A stretch of DNA of 64,000 nt from Glandiceps talaboti (lineage: Eukaryota > Hemichordata > Enteropneusta > Spengelidae). This document shows positions 1 through 11,100 of the stretch, piece by piece. The number at the start of each line of letters is the position of its first letter. Position 1 is the first letter of the stretch. The stretch is from contig NC_135550.1 of assembly GCF_964340395.1 (NCBI RefSeq), positions 2,341,501 to 2,405,500 of the forward strand. The letters run 5' to 3'. Position numbers and translations under genes: made by a program. The notes beneath the pieces were generated by a model. That model searched no databases. It was not told where the DNA came from and saw only the letters and a program-made list of their open reading frames with translations.

Positions 1-546
1 TTGTACACCACAGACAGCATACTCTGTACACGTAAGTTTGAATGTGGCGATCGTGGACTTTGTTGGCATTTTACAGGTACCTTCATGCATGACTCCGTAA
101 TATTTAATACAAAACTTAACATGGCAGTAATAATTTGAAAATTTGAAGTACAAGAACATTATTTTAGGAGAGTTACAATTTTGCCGACACATGTGTGTAT
201 GTTTATTTACGTGGTGATATTATCGGTGGTTATGCAAGCCTAATCCTAGAGCGAGTGTCGCCAACCGAGTGATTGACATATATATTACCATGGCAACATT
301 CACTCTTATCGCCTGACGTAGAAGCTATTCTACATATTTGATTTCTAATGTACTTGACAACCTCTGCATGACCTTCTAATCACTAGTTCAGGGTGGGGCC
401 AAAATCTTTTGAAGTTTCCGACATACTAGTTCAGAGTAATACAGTCAGGGGTGAGAGGAGGCCAGTGAGGGCGAAATGTCATGACGTATCTTTCAGTCTA
501 TTCAAACATGTACAATGTATGATTTTGTATCATTTGATTTGGCAAT

Positions 547-549
547 GTT

Positions 550-592
<43 letters not shown>
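547..592. repeat. (AAT)n microsatellite
   Basis: About 15 consecutive AAT/TAA triplets are followed by AT-rich sequence containing TTTATTTAGACTCGATAG. Read on the minus strand this looks like a LINE 3' end with an (ATT)n tail, so the tract may be a retrotransposon tail. The sequence beyond it was not identified. Confidence 0.85.
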
Positions 593-593
<1 letters not shown>

Positions 594-800
594 TAACTTT
601 ATTTAGACTCGATAGCCTGATAGGTAATTGCCTTTTTTCATGAGGGTCGAGTTATTACTATCCCTAGCAGAAGGCCTAATATAAAAGTATACCAGGTCCC
701 CAGTTATACAGCTGGGTTGACTGGAGCACAATCGTGGTTCAATATTGCCCAAGGATTTAAGCTATTCAGAAACAAACAGCTACAGCAATGCTGAACTCAC

Positions 801-916
801 ATCCTACAAATTCAAGCCAGCCACTCTAACCATTCACCCATCATGACTCCACAACCTATATCCTGCAGATTCCAAGCCAGCCACTCTAACAATTTGAGCA
901 TCATGACTCCATAATT
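801..916. repeat. About 60-bp tandem duplication
   Basis: Two adjacent diverged copies share AAGCCAGCCACTCTAAC and ATCATGACTCCA, starting about 60 bases apart. There is no evident function. Confidence 0.7.
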
Positions 917-969
917 GTAATTTGTAATATATACAAATGTACTAATAAGAGATCTTACTTTGTGTTTAG

Positions 970-1033
970 TGTTTGCACCACTAAGTGATGAACAGATGAA
1001 AATATGCCATGAATCCCTGCTACTTCTGTTACG
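970..1033 (+). CDS. Gene A exon 1 (first visible; internal exon of unrecognised protein)
   Basis: The exon runs from acceptor TTACTTTGTGTTTAG to donor ACG|GTAAGC. After two leftover bases it encodes 20 residues beginning FAPLSDEQMK and ending in a run of leucines, then CG. Those two bases pair with the first T of the exon at 1354 to make an Arg codon. The exact phase match and good splice sites are the main evidence. The 5' part of the gene is missing from the window. I do not recognise the protein family. Confidence 0.62.
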
Positions 1034-1127
1034 GTAAGCTATTGTAGTCTTTGGGTTTGTTATAAAGTAGTGGTTATCAGCTGTCATGGTGCTTTGTATG
1101 ATCAGATGGATCATCAAATCTTAACAA

Positions 1128-1295
1128 ATGAACCAACAAGACATAGAAAACCTGACTCATGATCTTAACAGACAATGCAAAGAAACAAGACAGTCACTCC
1201 AAGAATTGCTCAAAACTGTCAGTGTTGTACAGTGCAGAATACACAACATATTCCATGAAGCTAATCTCAAATCCCAACTTGAACATTGTGATTAA
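1128..1295 (+). CDS. Short coiled-coil-like ORF inside gene A intron 1 (doubtful)
   Basis: An ATG directly after an in-frame TAA opens a 55-residue frame rich in Gln, Glu, Leu and Asn. It starts MNQQDIENLTHDLNRQ and looks like a coiled coil. It lies between the gene A exons at 970-1033 and 1354-1483 and has no convincing splice sites of its own. It could be a decayed exon, a retroelement fragment or chance. Confidence 0.2.
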   Translation: MNQQDIENLTHDLNRQCKETRQSLQELLKTVSVVQCRIHNIFHEANLKSQLEHCD

Positions 1296-1353
1296 TAGTG
1301 ATATATAGCTTTGCCAACTGTTAATAGTTATTAACACATTTCTATTATTTCAG

Positions 1354-1483
1354 TTGTCCTGTGGTATCTGATATGGATATGATAGCATTTTCCAGACAGT
1401 TTATCAAGTTGCAGATGACAGCACATGCCTTAGCCTGTTTACTTCTAGTCTCTAATGTAGTCAAGAGGAAACAACAGATTCAG
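1354..1483 (+). CDS. Gene A exon 2
   Basis: Acceptor TTTCTATTATTTCAG and donor ATTCAG|GTGAAA bound a 130-base exon. It enters in phase 2 (completing an Arg codon with the previous exon) and leaves in phase 0. It encodes 43 residues, CPVVSDMDMIAFSRQ onward, with a helical stretch MTAHALACLLLVSNVV and a basic KRKQQIQ end. The composition suggests an alpha-helical soluble domain. The LACLLLV stretch is too short to call a membrane segment. Confidence 0.7.
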
Positions 1484-1929
1484 GTGAAAATCAAACATTT
1501 TTTACTTTTGTTATCTTTGATTAACACTGAATTTAAGGTAATAGTTCCTAAATTTGATTCTCCAAACATGAAACTTCTGGTGTACATGTATCACGAAACA
1601 ATTTGTAAACCTTAATTAAAGGGAAGGTCCAATCAAATGACATTGCAATTTTATTGATAAAATAAATGTAAGAGAAGTGATTTGATATACATGTACTATT
1701 TTTTTAAAACTCAGTTATCTTTGGTATAGCTTAGAATTGGTTTAAGCTTCTACTATAACAAGATTAGGATGACCTTTTTTTTTTTTTGTTTCCCATCTTC
1801 AGTGGGCGGGCGAAAAAAAAGGACAAGGAAAAAAATCTATATTTTTTCTGTTCTATTCTCTGTCCTTTCTGTCCTATCAGTCTCTCTACAACTTCTTTTC
1901 TCTTCTCTTTATTGAATTCCTTGTTACAG

Positions 1930-2050
1930 GTCTCTTTCCTTCATTTTAGCAAGGTTGACAAGTCCGTAGAACAACTTTGTAAGAAGATGAATACTCATCA
2001 TCCTAATGGATGTATATCTGTAGCCATGAACTATTGTATGATTTTATCAG
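1930..2050 (+). CDS. Gene A exon 3
   Basis: Acceptor CCTTGTTACAG and donor TCAG|GTGTAC bound 121 bases. Entry is phase 0, matching the previous exon. Forty residues are encoded, VSFLHFSKVDKSVEQLCKK onward, including a Cys-containing helix-like segment, then one base (G). The exit phase of 1 does not match the next recognisable exon at 22288, so an exon in between is missing from this annotation or lost in repeats. Confidence 0.68.
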
Positions 2051-2196
2051 GTGTACTAACACATTTGTCCTATTAATCAAAGTTGCATTGACATTGCTAG
2101 CAATTTTTTCAAGTTATCCAATTTGAACTTTAGTATGTAACTTTTTGAAACACTTGCGTGATTGTCATCAGTTTGCTAGAGGAATTATCATTTTTA

Positions 2197-2310
2197 GCAC
2201 AACTGAACTGAGGTTCAGTAGTGCTATAGGGATCGCCCGGCGTCTGTCTGTCTGTCTGTCTGTGTGTGTGTGGATGTGTGTGTGTGTGTGTGTGTGTTAG
2301 ACTCTCTTAC
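2197..2310 (+). repeat. R1-family end fragment with TCTG/TG microsatellite
   Basis: TAGCACAACTGAACTGAGG and GGTTCAGTAGTGCTATAG, followed by (CTGT)n and (TG)n, match the left end of a dispersed repeat seen in longer form at 43458, 31515-32651 and 47262-48512. Only the terminus is recognisable here. Confidence 0.65.
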
Positions 2311-3466
2311 AGCCCTCGGAGCTTCGCTTTACTAAAATTAAAGCTAAACGAATTATTTTGTATGTACCGATTCCAGGTAATTAACCGTACTCGAATATCC
2401 TTGTACTGTGCGACCTCATCGACCATGATAGAGATAACCATTCGTTGATGTGTGACTGCGACACTCCGTGTTATCAAACATTCCAATGCTGAAACTATTT
2501 AAATGATCAGCTATCACTGCTCTTTTTGAGTCATTTTGTACAATTGTTGTAACATCCATGCCTAAAACCTGCGTTTATGACACAATTGAAGCTTGTAAGT
2601 TGTAACAAACATCATGAGCCTCTGCTGCGTGAAGCTGTGATAATTTCATTTATTGCACATGCGCAATGAACAAAGATCATCTTTTAAAGTTCATGTATGT
2701 CATGGGTCATGAAATGCATTACCATTACGGAGTCGGTCATTTCCCCAATGATACAACTGATTTAAAGCTAAAAACTGGTCAAAAAATTGTTTTTTTGAGG
2801 AATGCAGTATGCCTTTTACCAATTTTAAGCATAATTTTGAAAATAATAGAAATATTCTGAGCTGTTACATTCCAGCAAAATGGGCAGGTCTTTCAAAAAT
2901 CTTCCGGTCCAGCCTGAAGATTTGGCAGCCCGGGATGCTTGGCCGGCATTAATGTTGAGCCCTGTCCCTCCAACCTCAGCCATGAAAGACACGTGCTGCT
3001 CCAACGTGACAAGGGGGTAGACACCATGAGGAACATTTGATGTTCGTTCAAACCTTACAATCTTGCTGTGTTGCTAAGATGAACTCGGGTCGGTCGGAAA
3101 TAAAAAAAGGGTTTTTTTTCTGATGTCTGAGCTGCAAATTAGGGTCGGTCGGGAGATGAGAAACAGAAAAATAAATAGGGCCGCCCTTATGTATGTCACC
3201 ATTTTTCCATTTATACCCACATATTGGGTATCTGTTACTGTCCTTGTGTGAATGTAGAATGAAGTAGTGAGACTTGCAAGTATGTCTAGAAAAACTTGAG
3301 CTTTAATGTCGTGGTAACAAACTAACTGTTAAATCAATGACAAAAAACAAACACAAACTATGGCTATCTTGAGGGCTACTCAGCACCACTTGCAGCTGGG
3401 AAGATCACCAGCAGGTGTAAGGAGTATAGTATATGTGTGCTCCTGAATGTAAAACATATAAGTAAA
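2311..3466. other. Gene A intron 3, no gene seen
   Basis: Nothing coding is supported. Two GGGTCGGTCGG motifs about 60 bases apart (around 3086 and 3142) hint at a decayed repeat. Confidence 0.4.
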
Positions 3467-3880
3467 CCGAAAAGATCACCCGGGGAGGACCTGGCAGGTG
3501 TCGTAACCATAGCTACCTGGGGAGGACCCGGCAGACATAGCTAGGTGGTGAATTGTACAGGGATAATTTGCAGTAAACCAAGAAGAGCACCTGGGGAGGA
3601 CCCGGCAGGTGTCGTAACTGTAGCTACCTGGGGAAGACCCGGCAGACATAGCTAGGTGGTGAATTGTACAGGGGTAATTTGCAATAAGCCGAGAAGAGCA
3701 CCTGGGGAGGATCCGGCAGGTGTCTGTATACTAGCTACCTGGGGAGGACCCAACAGACATAGCTAGGTTGAATTTGTACTTGGGAGAATTTACAATACGC
3801 CAAGAAGAGCACCTGGGGAGGACCCGGCAGGTGTCTTATCCTAGCTACCTGGGGAGGACCTGGCAGACATAGCTAGGTGA
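3467..3880. repeat. Degenerate tandem repeat of 102-120 bp, about 3.5 copies
   Basis: Units starting near 3467, 3583, 3703 and 3805 share CACCTGGGGAGGACCCGGCA and GACATAGCTAGGTG, with each unit containing two sub-copies of the CCTGGGGAGGACC core. The array lies beyond the 3' end (minus-strand sense) of the tyrosine recombinase fragment. It may be non-coding sequence of the DIRS/Ngaro-like element, which is known to carry unusual terminal repeats. That link is inference from position. Confidence 0.75.
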
Positions 3881-4129
3881 ATGAATTTGTATTCGAAATG
3901 AGCTGATTGATTAGTTTTCAGCTGACTGTAAACTGTATTGGGGTAATTGAACAAGGGGAAAATGCCCAAAAGTAGTGGAATGAATGCTAAGCAGTGAATG
4001 TAACGAATGCCCCCAAGACAGTTAAAGATAGTGGTGGAGACCAATGGATTAGGAAGCCTCCGGATGCAATATAGATTACACTATGTGTGTGCCATGCTGA
4101 TCAGAGTTGAGCTTGCTGAATGTCTTTCT

Positions 4130-4980
4130 TAGCAATCCGTATATATCTAGTATAGCAGTTCGATGACCACCTGCCAAGATTTTGTATCATGTGATCTTCG
4201 ATTCCGCAGCTGATGTAGCTGCTCCAATATGAAATGAGTGTCCACAGAATTTGGACACGTCAAGTCTGATTGTACTTAGTATGTGGCGTAAGTAGCCAAT
4301 GAATTGTCCTTGACTGAGAATTCCCTTATCTTGATCAAAGAATAGAGGTGATAAGTTCGTTGCACCTTGATGGTGGCGCGAAGAAGTAGTAACTGTTTCA
4401 TATAGACCAATGTGTTTAGTGCTGGAATGTTGAAAATATGGATCGGTGTCCCATTGCCAAATGGGTCAGTTTTTGACCTCCGCAATACGACTGTATAATG
4501 GGAATATTTATCCTGCGACCACACAATGTCGCACAGTCATATTATGGATGATGGTATCTACTGTGTTCCTGACTGTAAATTCTCCACAGCATAGGAAACC
4601 GAAGAAGGCCATATGGCATGCACATAGCAGAAGCAGATCAACATTGAAAGAGAAGACCTTGTTCTGTAGTGCAGAAGTGATACTACATAAGATATTGTAT
4701 GTGATTGGAAAACGTTTTTCAGTGTTTGTTCCTGTAGTTGCTTGACTTCGTTTTACCCCCTTCAATATGTATTCCAACCTCTCTGAATTGGCAAAGGGGT
4801 TAGTATGTCCTTTCCCGTAAGTAATGGAAACGTATCCCTGCTAGGTACAGCTTAATAGTATTGTATTTCAAGTCGAGATATTGATGACAGAAGGTAACAA
4901 AGTGTATAAGTATGTTCTCAGATAGGGGCGGAAGTGTGCCTGGTTGAGTGATGACACCACACCTAGAGCTGAATTGGATT
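4130..4980 (-). pseudogene. Tyrosine recombinase of the DIRS/Ngaro-like element, inactivated
   Basis: The core-binding part is readable near 4850 (IKLYLAGIRFHYL) and continues in another frame as LEYILKGVKRSQ. The catalytic part has FFGFLCCGEF around 4590, where family members normally carry an Arg before CGE, and GHSFHIGAAT around 4225, where the family normally has HSFR. The terminal LGRWSSNCYTRYI near 4160 keeps the Tyr context. Frame changes are visible near 4815, around 4520, and between the HSF and LGRW motifs. Both Arg replacements (Cys and His) are the changes expected from CpG decay of CGN codons. The enzyme cannot be active as it stands. Confidence 0.85.
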
Positions 4981-4982
4981 AA

Positions 4983-5690
4983 TCATGTTAACGCAGTCTG
5001 ATTAGCTTTTGCCGTCTGGCTGCTAATAGCATACGTCCACAATTTGTTTACCTGCAGATCTATATCTTGAATAGGTCCTCTGGTGGCAGGATTTGGTGGG
5101 GTAGCATGTCTGCTGTAGGCAGCAATCTGTGGAACTTCTGCATCTGAAACGAGATAATGCATCAGCAATGTCATTACGTACACCAGGGATATGCCATGGA
5201 GTGCTGTGAACCAGGTTAATTTGCGCATAAGTTTCATTATTATCTTCACTTTGGATCGTCCTTTGTTGATTATTTCGACAGCACTCATATTGTCACAATA
5301 GAATAAAATCCGTCGGCTTGTCCAAGTGTGACCCCATAGAACAATTGCTATCATGATGGGATAGAGTTCCCGAAAAGCCATTGATAACTTGTCACCATCT
5401 GAAATAAGGTTGTCAGGAAAACTACCTTGGAACCACTTATTGTCGTAGTAACCCCCAAAGGCTTTATCGGTCGCATCCGTGTAGAGATGCTTATCCGCTG
5501 CATGTGAATGATTGTAATCTAAGAAAAAGGAGATGCAGTGCCACTGTGAGAGGAATTTCAACCACATATGTATATCAAGTCTGCACTCCTGACTTAAGCG
5601 TACGTGATGGTGAAGTTCTTTAACTGTAGTAGATAGGGAAATAAGATACGATACGAAAGACCGTCCTTGGGCGAATGATGCGACTGACAA
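4983..5690 (-). pseudogene. RNase H region of the DIRS/Ngaro-like element
   Basis: A 235-residue frame contains RSFVSYLISLS, then HLYTDATDKAFGGYYDNKW (the first RNase H Asp in YTDA), FRELYPIMIAIVLWG (the Glu region) and ILFYCDNMSAVEIINKG (the CDN Asp). This order is typical of RNase H in DIRS/Ngaro elements, where it follows the RT. It is out of frame with the upstream RT piece by one base around 5660-5690. A TGA at 4983 separates it from the recombinase, which otherwise continues in frame. The tail QTAKANQTALT resembles the start of a recombinase N-terminus. Confidence 0.85.
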
Positions 5691-5892
5691 AATTTAGGTG
5701 GCCTAACAAGCTCAGCAGTTCTCGTTTTGTGCATGATTTCCTGTTGAGAAATGATCTGAGAATTTCACAGATTCGATTCACTTTTTCTTTCGGCAGTCTG
5801 GCTTCCATTTTGTCAGAATCTAGTATAATTCCCAGGTATTCAAGGCATGTAGAAGGGCCTACTGTTTTGTGGGATGCGGAGAGTATTGAACA
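5620..5892 (-). pseudogene. RT connection segment of the DIRS/Ngaro-like element
   Basis: After an in-frame TAA at 5893 the RT frame continues as ASHKTVGPSTCLEYLGIILD and then MEARLPKEKVNRICEI and CTKRELLSLLGHLNFVSR. This thumb/connection region is highly typical of DIRS/Ngaro RTs. The frame then runs off into nonsense near 5660, where the RNase H frame takes over. Confidence 0.85.
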
Positions 5893-6636
5893 TTAATGAT
5901 TGTCTGCGTCAGAGTGTGGTGGATCAATTGTCAGGAAGTCTAGTAAATGGAGAATGTCACGTATTTTGTATACATTTGAAGCAATCCAACATAGAGCTGT
6001 AGCAAGGGTATCAAAAATCTTTGGGCTAGACCGGCTACCAAAGACTAGTCTTGTGAAGAAATAATATTTGTTGTGCCACTTTATACCATGATAAGGCCAC
6101 ATTTTTGGGTGTAAAGGCAGTAATTTGAAAGCATCTGAAATATCTACCTTGCATAGCCAGCTGCCCTGTCCTAATTTCTTGATATGTTTGATTGTAGTAT
6201 CTATGGTGACGTAATGTAGAGAATATTGTTCTTTGTTTATCAGCTCATTTAACGAAGGGTGTGTTTCGTTGCTGTGGGGTGCCGATAGATCAACGATTAG
6301 CCTTTTCTTTTTTGAATATTTACCTTCAGCTATGCCGATTGAATTAATGTGATACACTGCAAATGGTATAGAGTCATATGGGCCTGATAGAAAACCTTTA
6401 TTGATTTCTTTGTCGATCAATTCTGATGTAGGTATTTGTTGGAGGCGAGCGGAATTGAGATTCTTACATTCATAAGATGTGTCTGGGAGTGGGTGTATTC
6501 CAGTGTGAAAACCGTGTCTTAGTCCGTCAATGAGGTAGTTAACAAAAACTTTGTCTGGATGATCAGCTAGATTGGTTGATAATCTCTCAATGTTAATAGG
6601 AGTTGTTACTGCCAGGGGGTTAATAACTGTGTTCAT
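5893..6636 (-). pseudogene. Reverse transcriptase of the DIRS/Ngaro-like element
   Basis: This 247-residue frame contains RT fingers and palm: KKRLIVDLSAPHSNETHPSL, KVDISDAFKLLPLHP (motif A with catalytic Asp), YYFFTRLVFGSRSSPKIFD (motif B) and ILHLLDFLTIDPP where motif C is expected. Motif C normally has two adjacent Asp residues. Only one is present, so the site looks short by one residue. The frame ends at TAA 5893 and reopens downstream in the same frame. Unlike the recombinase region, most of the RT is still well preserved. Confidence 0.88.
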
Positions 6637-6911
6637 TGTAATGTCTTCCCCCTGGCAGTCCCTCCGTTTTTTGTTTCATTACACACTGATTTAGGATGAT
6701 CTTTATTTATACATGTCAAACAAATGTGGAGGTGGGAGCATCTTGAACGGCTGCATCCTGCATTGCTGTTGAAATTATTACAAATTTTGCGTCCCTGTAG
6801 GTACACACGGGCTCTGCCATACGTATCCAGCCCTTTTTCCAGTTTCTTGCCCTCAAGGTTCTTTGGACAGAAATTGGATGTATGGCCCAATGCTTGGCAC
6901 AAGTTGCAACT
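6633..6911 (-). pseudogene. Gag-like C-terminus with zinc knuckles
   Basis: Three cysteine motifs are visible in order: a CCHC knuckle spanning the upstream end (CNLCQALGHTSNFC, C-x2-C-x4-H-x4-C), a CCCH-like motif (ICNNFNSNAGCSRSRCSHLH, C-x8-C-x4-C-x3-H) and a second CCHC knuckle (CLTCINKDHPKSVC). Such motifs bind nucleic acid in retroelement Gag proteins. The segment lies directly upstream of the RT and overlaps its first codon. Confidence 0.75.
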
Positions 6912-7173
6912 AATGGCTTGTAGTTGGTGAAAATATACAGAATAAGGTATTACTCCTGATGGACCAATCTACTTTGACGTGGTACTTTAGATGGGCTGCG
7001 GCTTTGGCACTAAACTGCTTGTGATATTCATAGAAACCTTTACTACCATATCTGTTACCCATGTCGATCAAGTCCCTTTCGTATAGGTCTAGTTCTAATC
7101 TGCGTTGTGGGAATGCGTCGCTCATCACGTTTTTATACATGTAAATGCCGAAGGCTTGAATAAAGTCGCTCAA
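6910..7173 (-). pseudogene. Gag-like central segment
   Basis: The open frame includes FIQAFGIYMYKNVMSDAFPQ and GFYEYHKQFSAKAAAHLKYH, resembling the central Gag of DIRS/Ngaro elements, where an alpha-helical domain sits before the zinc knuckles. It is offset by one base from the preceding and following gag segments, so the copy carries frameshifts. Confidence 0.6.
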
Positions 7174-7225
7174 TGAGAGGTCTTTGTTTAGTCTGCCGTC
7201 TATCTTATCCGTCTTGTCATTAGGA

Positions 7226-7732
7226 TTATAATAGGGAATGAGTAGGGCAGAAAGGTTGACAATCCTTACCTTCGATTATCTGTTTGCGTAACTGGGGAGT
7301 GATGGTTTCGATGAATGGTAGCGATTCAGCTGCCACATCAAACTGTGTTCTTGTACCCCCTGTCGTCATCGAAGTTGGATATGGAGATCGCATAACGGAA
7401 TCAAGCGTACCCACGACATCATCATCGTTGTTATTCGGCATAGGTGCTTGTCCTGACTGCTCCATCGTTGCTATCTTATTCGTCAGGACTGTTAGGTTTG
7501 CCTGCATCTCTGTAACTGTAGCGGTCAGACCTTGGATCGCTGACAGGAGGCCGCCATTGTTGTTTACGCCCATTGCATGATGGTTGAAGGGTTGTGACCC
7601 AGCTTCTTGTTCTGGTGGCTGCACGCAAGAACTTGGATCGTTTCCTGTCCTGCCACGAGGCGCACGGCCGTTGACCCTTTGTTTGTACAAGCCGATAAGG
7701 TGGTTCTTTTTAGCGTTGCTGGGGCATGGCAC
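7226..7732 (-). pseudogene. Gag-like N-terminal segment
   Basis: A 168-residue frame carries a basic start (RVNGRAPRGRTG), then a coiled-coil-like stretch (LLSAIQGLTATVTEMQANL, then LTNKIATMEQ), a linker with NNNDDDVV, and a segment ending ITPQLRKQIIEGK. The layout of a basic, coiled-coil N-terminus before the capsid-like part suits the gag of this element. Sequence identity alone is weak; position directly upstream of the other gag pieces supports it. Confidence 0.55.
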
Positions 7733-7790
7733 TTGTAAGTTGGATAGTTCAGATCAGAGTCTAGCATTCATCCAATTTTCCAGTAGCATG

Positions 7791-8157
7791 AGGTTGTACG
7801 CTCCCTAGAGACAAAATTAGCAATGTTCTCCAACTCAGCTTGAACTAGACTGAGGCTAGAAGGAGCCTAAGTAGGAAATTATGCTTAGTGCAAACATTCT
7901 GACAATTTCCTGTGCTCCCCTTATGTATAATCTGGTGGTGACGTACATCCTCTGACATTTCCTGTGAGCATATTCGATACCTCTCCGATATGTCTGTGAA
8001 CATGAGAGTTTATGAACTAGATGCCAGGAGGAATGAAATGTTCAGGCTTATGAAAATATATGTATAAACTAAAATTAAATATTTTAAATTAAATACAGTG
8101 CCCTCCAGTGTTGACTTTGAGAAATTGTGACGTCATGTCATCCTATCACTGAGGCGA
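7791..8157. other. Unannotated DNA between the retroelement and the satellite
   Basis: This probably includes the 5' non-coding end of the DIRS/Ngaro-like element. No terminal repeat or gene was recognised. Confidence 0.35.
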
Positions 8158-11100
8158 AAGTATTCCATGTATAAAGCCAGTAAATGTTACCACTTCCTGA
8201 TCAATGTATAAAGCCAGTAAATGTTACCACTTCCTGATCCATGTATAAAGCCAGTAAATGTTACCACTTCCTGATCAATGTATAAAGCCAGTAAATGTTA
8301 CCACTTCCTGATCAATGTATAAAGCCAGTAAATGTTACCACTTCCTGATCAATGTATAAAGCCAGTAAATGTCACCACTTCCTGATCAATGTATAAAGCC
8401 AGTAAATGTTACCACTTCCTGATCCATGTATAAAGCCAGTAAATGTTACCACTTCCTGATCAATGTATAAAGCCAGTAAATGTCACCACTTCCTGATCAA
8501 TGTATAAAGCCAGTAAATGTTACCACTTCCTGATCAATGTATAAAGCCAGTAAATGTTACCACTTCCTGATCCATGTATAAAGCCAGTAAATGTTACCAC
8601 TTCCTGATCCATGTATAAATTAAGCCAGTAAATGTTACCACTTCCTGATCCATGTATAAAGCCAGTAAATGTTACCACTTCCTGATCAATGTATAAAGCC
8701 AGTAAATGTCACCACTTCCTGATCAATGTATAAAGCCAGTAAATGTTACCACTTCCTGATCAATGTATAAAGCCAGTAAATGTTACCACTTCCTGATCCA
8801 TGTATAAAGCCAGTAAATGTTACCACTTCCTGATCCATGTATAAATTAAGCCAGTAAATGTTACCACTTCCTGATCCATGTATAAAGCCAGTAAATGTTA
8901 CCACTTCCTGATCAATGTATAAAGCCAGTAAATGTTACCACTTCCTGATCAATGTATAAAGCCAGTAAATGTTACCACTTCCTGATCAATGTATAAAGCC
9001 AGTAAATGGTACCACTTCCTGATCCATGTATAAAGCCAGTAAATGTTACCACTTCCTGATCCATGTATAAAGCCAGTAAATGTTACCACTTCCTGATCAA
9101 TGTATAAAGTCAGTAAATGTTACCACTTCCTGATCAATGTATAAATTAAGCCAGTAAATGTTACCACTTCCTGATCCATGTATAAAGCCAGTAAATGTTA
9201 CCACTTCCTGATCCATGTATAAAGCCAGTAAATGTTACCACTTCCTGATCCATGTATAAATTAAGCCAGTAAATGTTACCACTTCCTGATCCATGTATAA
9301 AGCCAGTAAATGTTACCACTTCCTGATCCATGTATAAAGCCAGTAAATGTTACCACTTCCTGATCAATGTATAAAGCCAGTAAATGTTACCACTTCCTGA
9401 TCCATGTATAAAGCCAGTAAATGTTACCACTTCCTGATCCATGTATAAATTAAGCCAGTAAATGTTACCACTTCCTGATCCATGTATAAAGCCAGTAAAT
9501 GTTACCACTTTCTGATCCATGTATAAAGCCAGTAAATGTTACCACTTCCTGATCCATGTATAAAGCCAGTAAATGTTACCACTTCCTGATCAATGTATAA
9601 AGCCAGTAAATGTTACCACTTCCTGATCAATGTATAAAGCCAGTAAATGTTACCACTTCCTGATCCATGTATAAAGCCAGTAAATGTTACCACTTCCTGA
9701 TCAATGTATAAAGCCAGTAAATGTTACCACTTCCTGATCCATGTATAAATTAAGCCAGTAAATGTTACCACTTCCTGATCCATGTATAAAGCCAGTAAAT
9801 GTTACCACTTCCTGATCCATGTATAATGCCAGTAAATGTTACCACTTCCTGATCAATGTATAAAGCCAGTAAATGTTACCACTTCCTGATCCATGTATAA
9901 AGCCAATAAATGTTACCACTTCCTGATCCATGTATAAAGCCAGTAAATGTTACCACTTCCTGATCAATGTATAAAGCCAGTAAATGTTACCACTTCCTGA
10001 TCAATGTATAAAGCCAGTAAATGTTACCACTTCCTGATCCATGTATAAAGCCAATAAATGTTACCACTTCCTGATCCATGTATAAAGCCAGTAAATGTTA
10101 CCACTTCCTGATCCATGTATAAAGCCAGTAAATGTTACCACTTCCTGATCCATGTATAAAGCCAGTAAATGTTACCACTTCCTGATCCATGTATAAAGCC
10201 AGTAAATGTTACCACTTCCTGTTCCATGTATAAAGCCAATAAATGTTACCACTTCCTGATCCATGTATAAAGCCAGTAAATGTTACCACTTCCTGATCCA
10301 TGTATAAAGCCAGTAAATGTTACCACTTCCTGATCAATGTATAAAGCCAGTAAATGTTACCACTTCCTGATCCATGTATAAATTAAGCCAGTAAATGTTA
10401 CCACTTCCTGATCCATGTATAAAGCCAGGAAATGTTACCACTTCCTGATCAATGTATAAAGCCAGTAAATGTTACCACTTCCTGATCCATGTATAAATTA
10501 AGCCAGTAAATGTTACCACTTCCTGATCAATGTATAAAGCCAGTAAATGTCACCACTTCCTGATCCATGTATAAAGCCAGTAAATGTTACCACTTCCTGA
10601 TCCATGTATAAATTAAGCCAGTAAATGTTACCACTTCCTGATCCATGTATAAAGCCAGTAAATGTTACCACTTCCTGATCCATGTATAAAGCCAGTAAAT
10701 GTTACCACTTCCTGATCCATGTATAAAGCCAGTAAATGTTACCACTTCCTGATCAATGTATAAAGCCAGTAAATGTTACCACTTCCTGATCCATGTATAA
10801 AGCCAGTAAATGTTACCACTTCCTGATCCATGTATAAAGCCAGTAAATGTTACCACTTCCTGATCCATGTATAAAGCCAGTAAATGTTACCACTTCCTGA
10901 TCCATGTATAAAGCCAGTAAATGTTACCACTTCCTGATCCATGTATAAAGCCAGTAAATGTTACCACTTCCTGATCAATGTATAAAGCCAGTAAATGTTA
11001 CCACTTCCTGATCAATGTATAAAGCCAGTAAATGTTACCACTTCCTGATCCATGTATAAAGCCAGTAAATGTTACCACTTCCTGATCCATGTATAAAGCC

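Larger units (their letters stand above)
1..969. other. Non-coding flank upstream of the first visible gene A exon
   Basis: No exon or RNA gene could be supported here. The stretch holds an AAT microsatellite (547-592), followed by AT-rich sequence that resembles the end of a non-LTR element, and a roughly 60-bp tandem duplication near 801-916. Gene A must have further 5' exons because its first visible exon starts in mid-codon behind an acceptor. They are either outside the window or too short to see here. Confidence 0.4.
3467..7790 (-). mobile_element. Decayed DIRS/Ngaro-type tyrosine recombinase retroelement
   Basis: Read on the minus strand the order is gag-like ORFs with zinc knuckles (7732-6633), reverse transcriptase plus RNase H (6636-4983), then tyrosine recombinase (about 4980-4130). 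This order and the RT sequence style (VDISDAFKLLP, FGSRSSPKIF, LLSLLGHLNF) are characteristic of DIRS/Ngaro elements, which integrate with a recombinase rather than an integrase. I saw no methyltransferase domain, which fits Ngaro-like better than DIRS1-like. The copy is dead: several frameshifts, in-frame stops, and loss of catalytic residues in both RT and recombinase. Outer boundaries are estimates; no terminal repeats were identified with certainty. Confidence 0.85.

Noticed and set aside
393-596. ORF ending in poly-Asn
   Set aside because: The Asn run is an AAT microsatellite.
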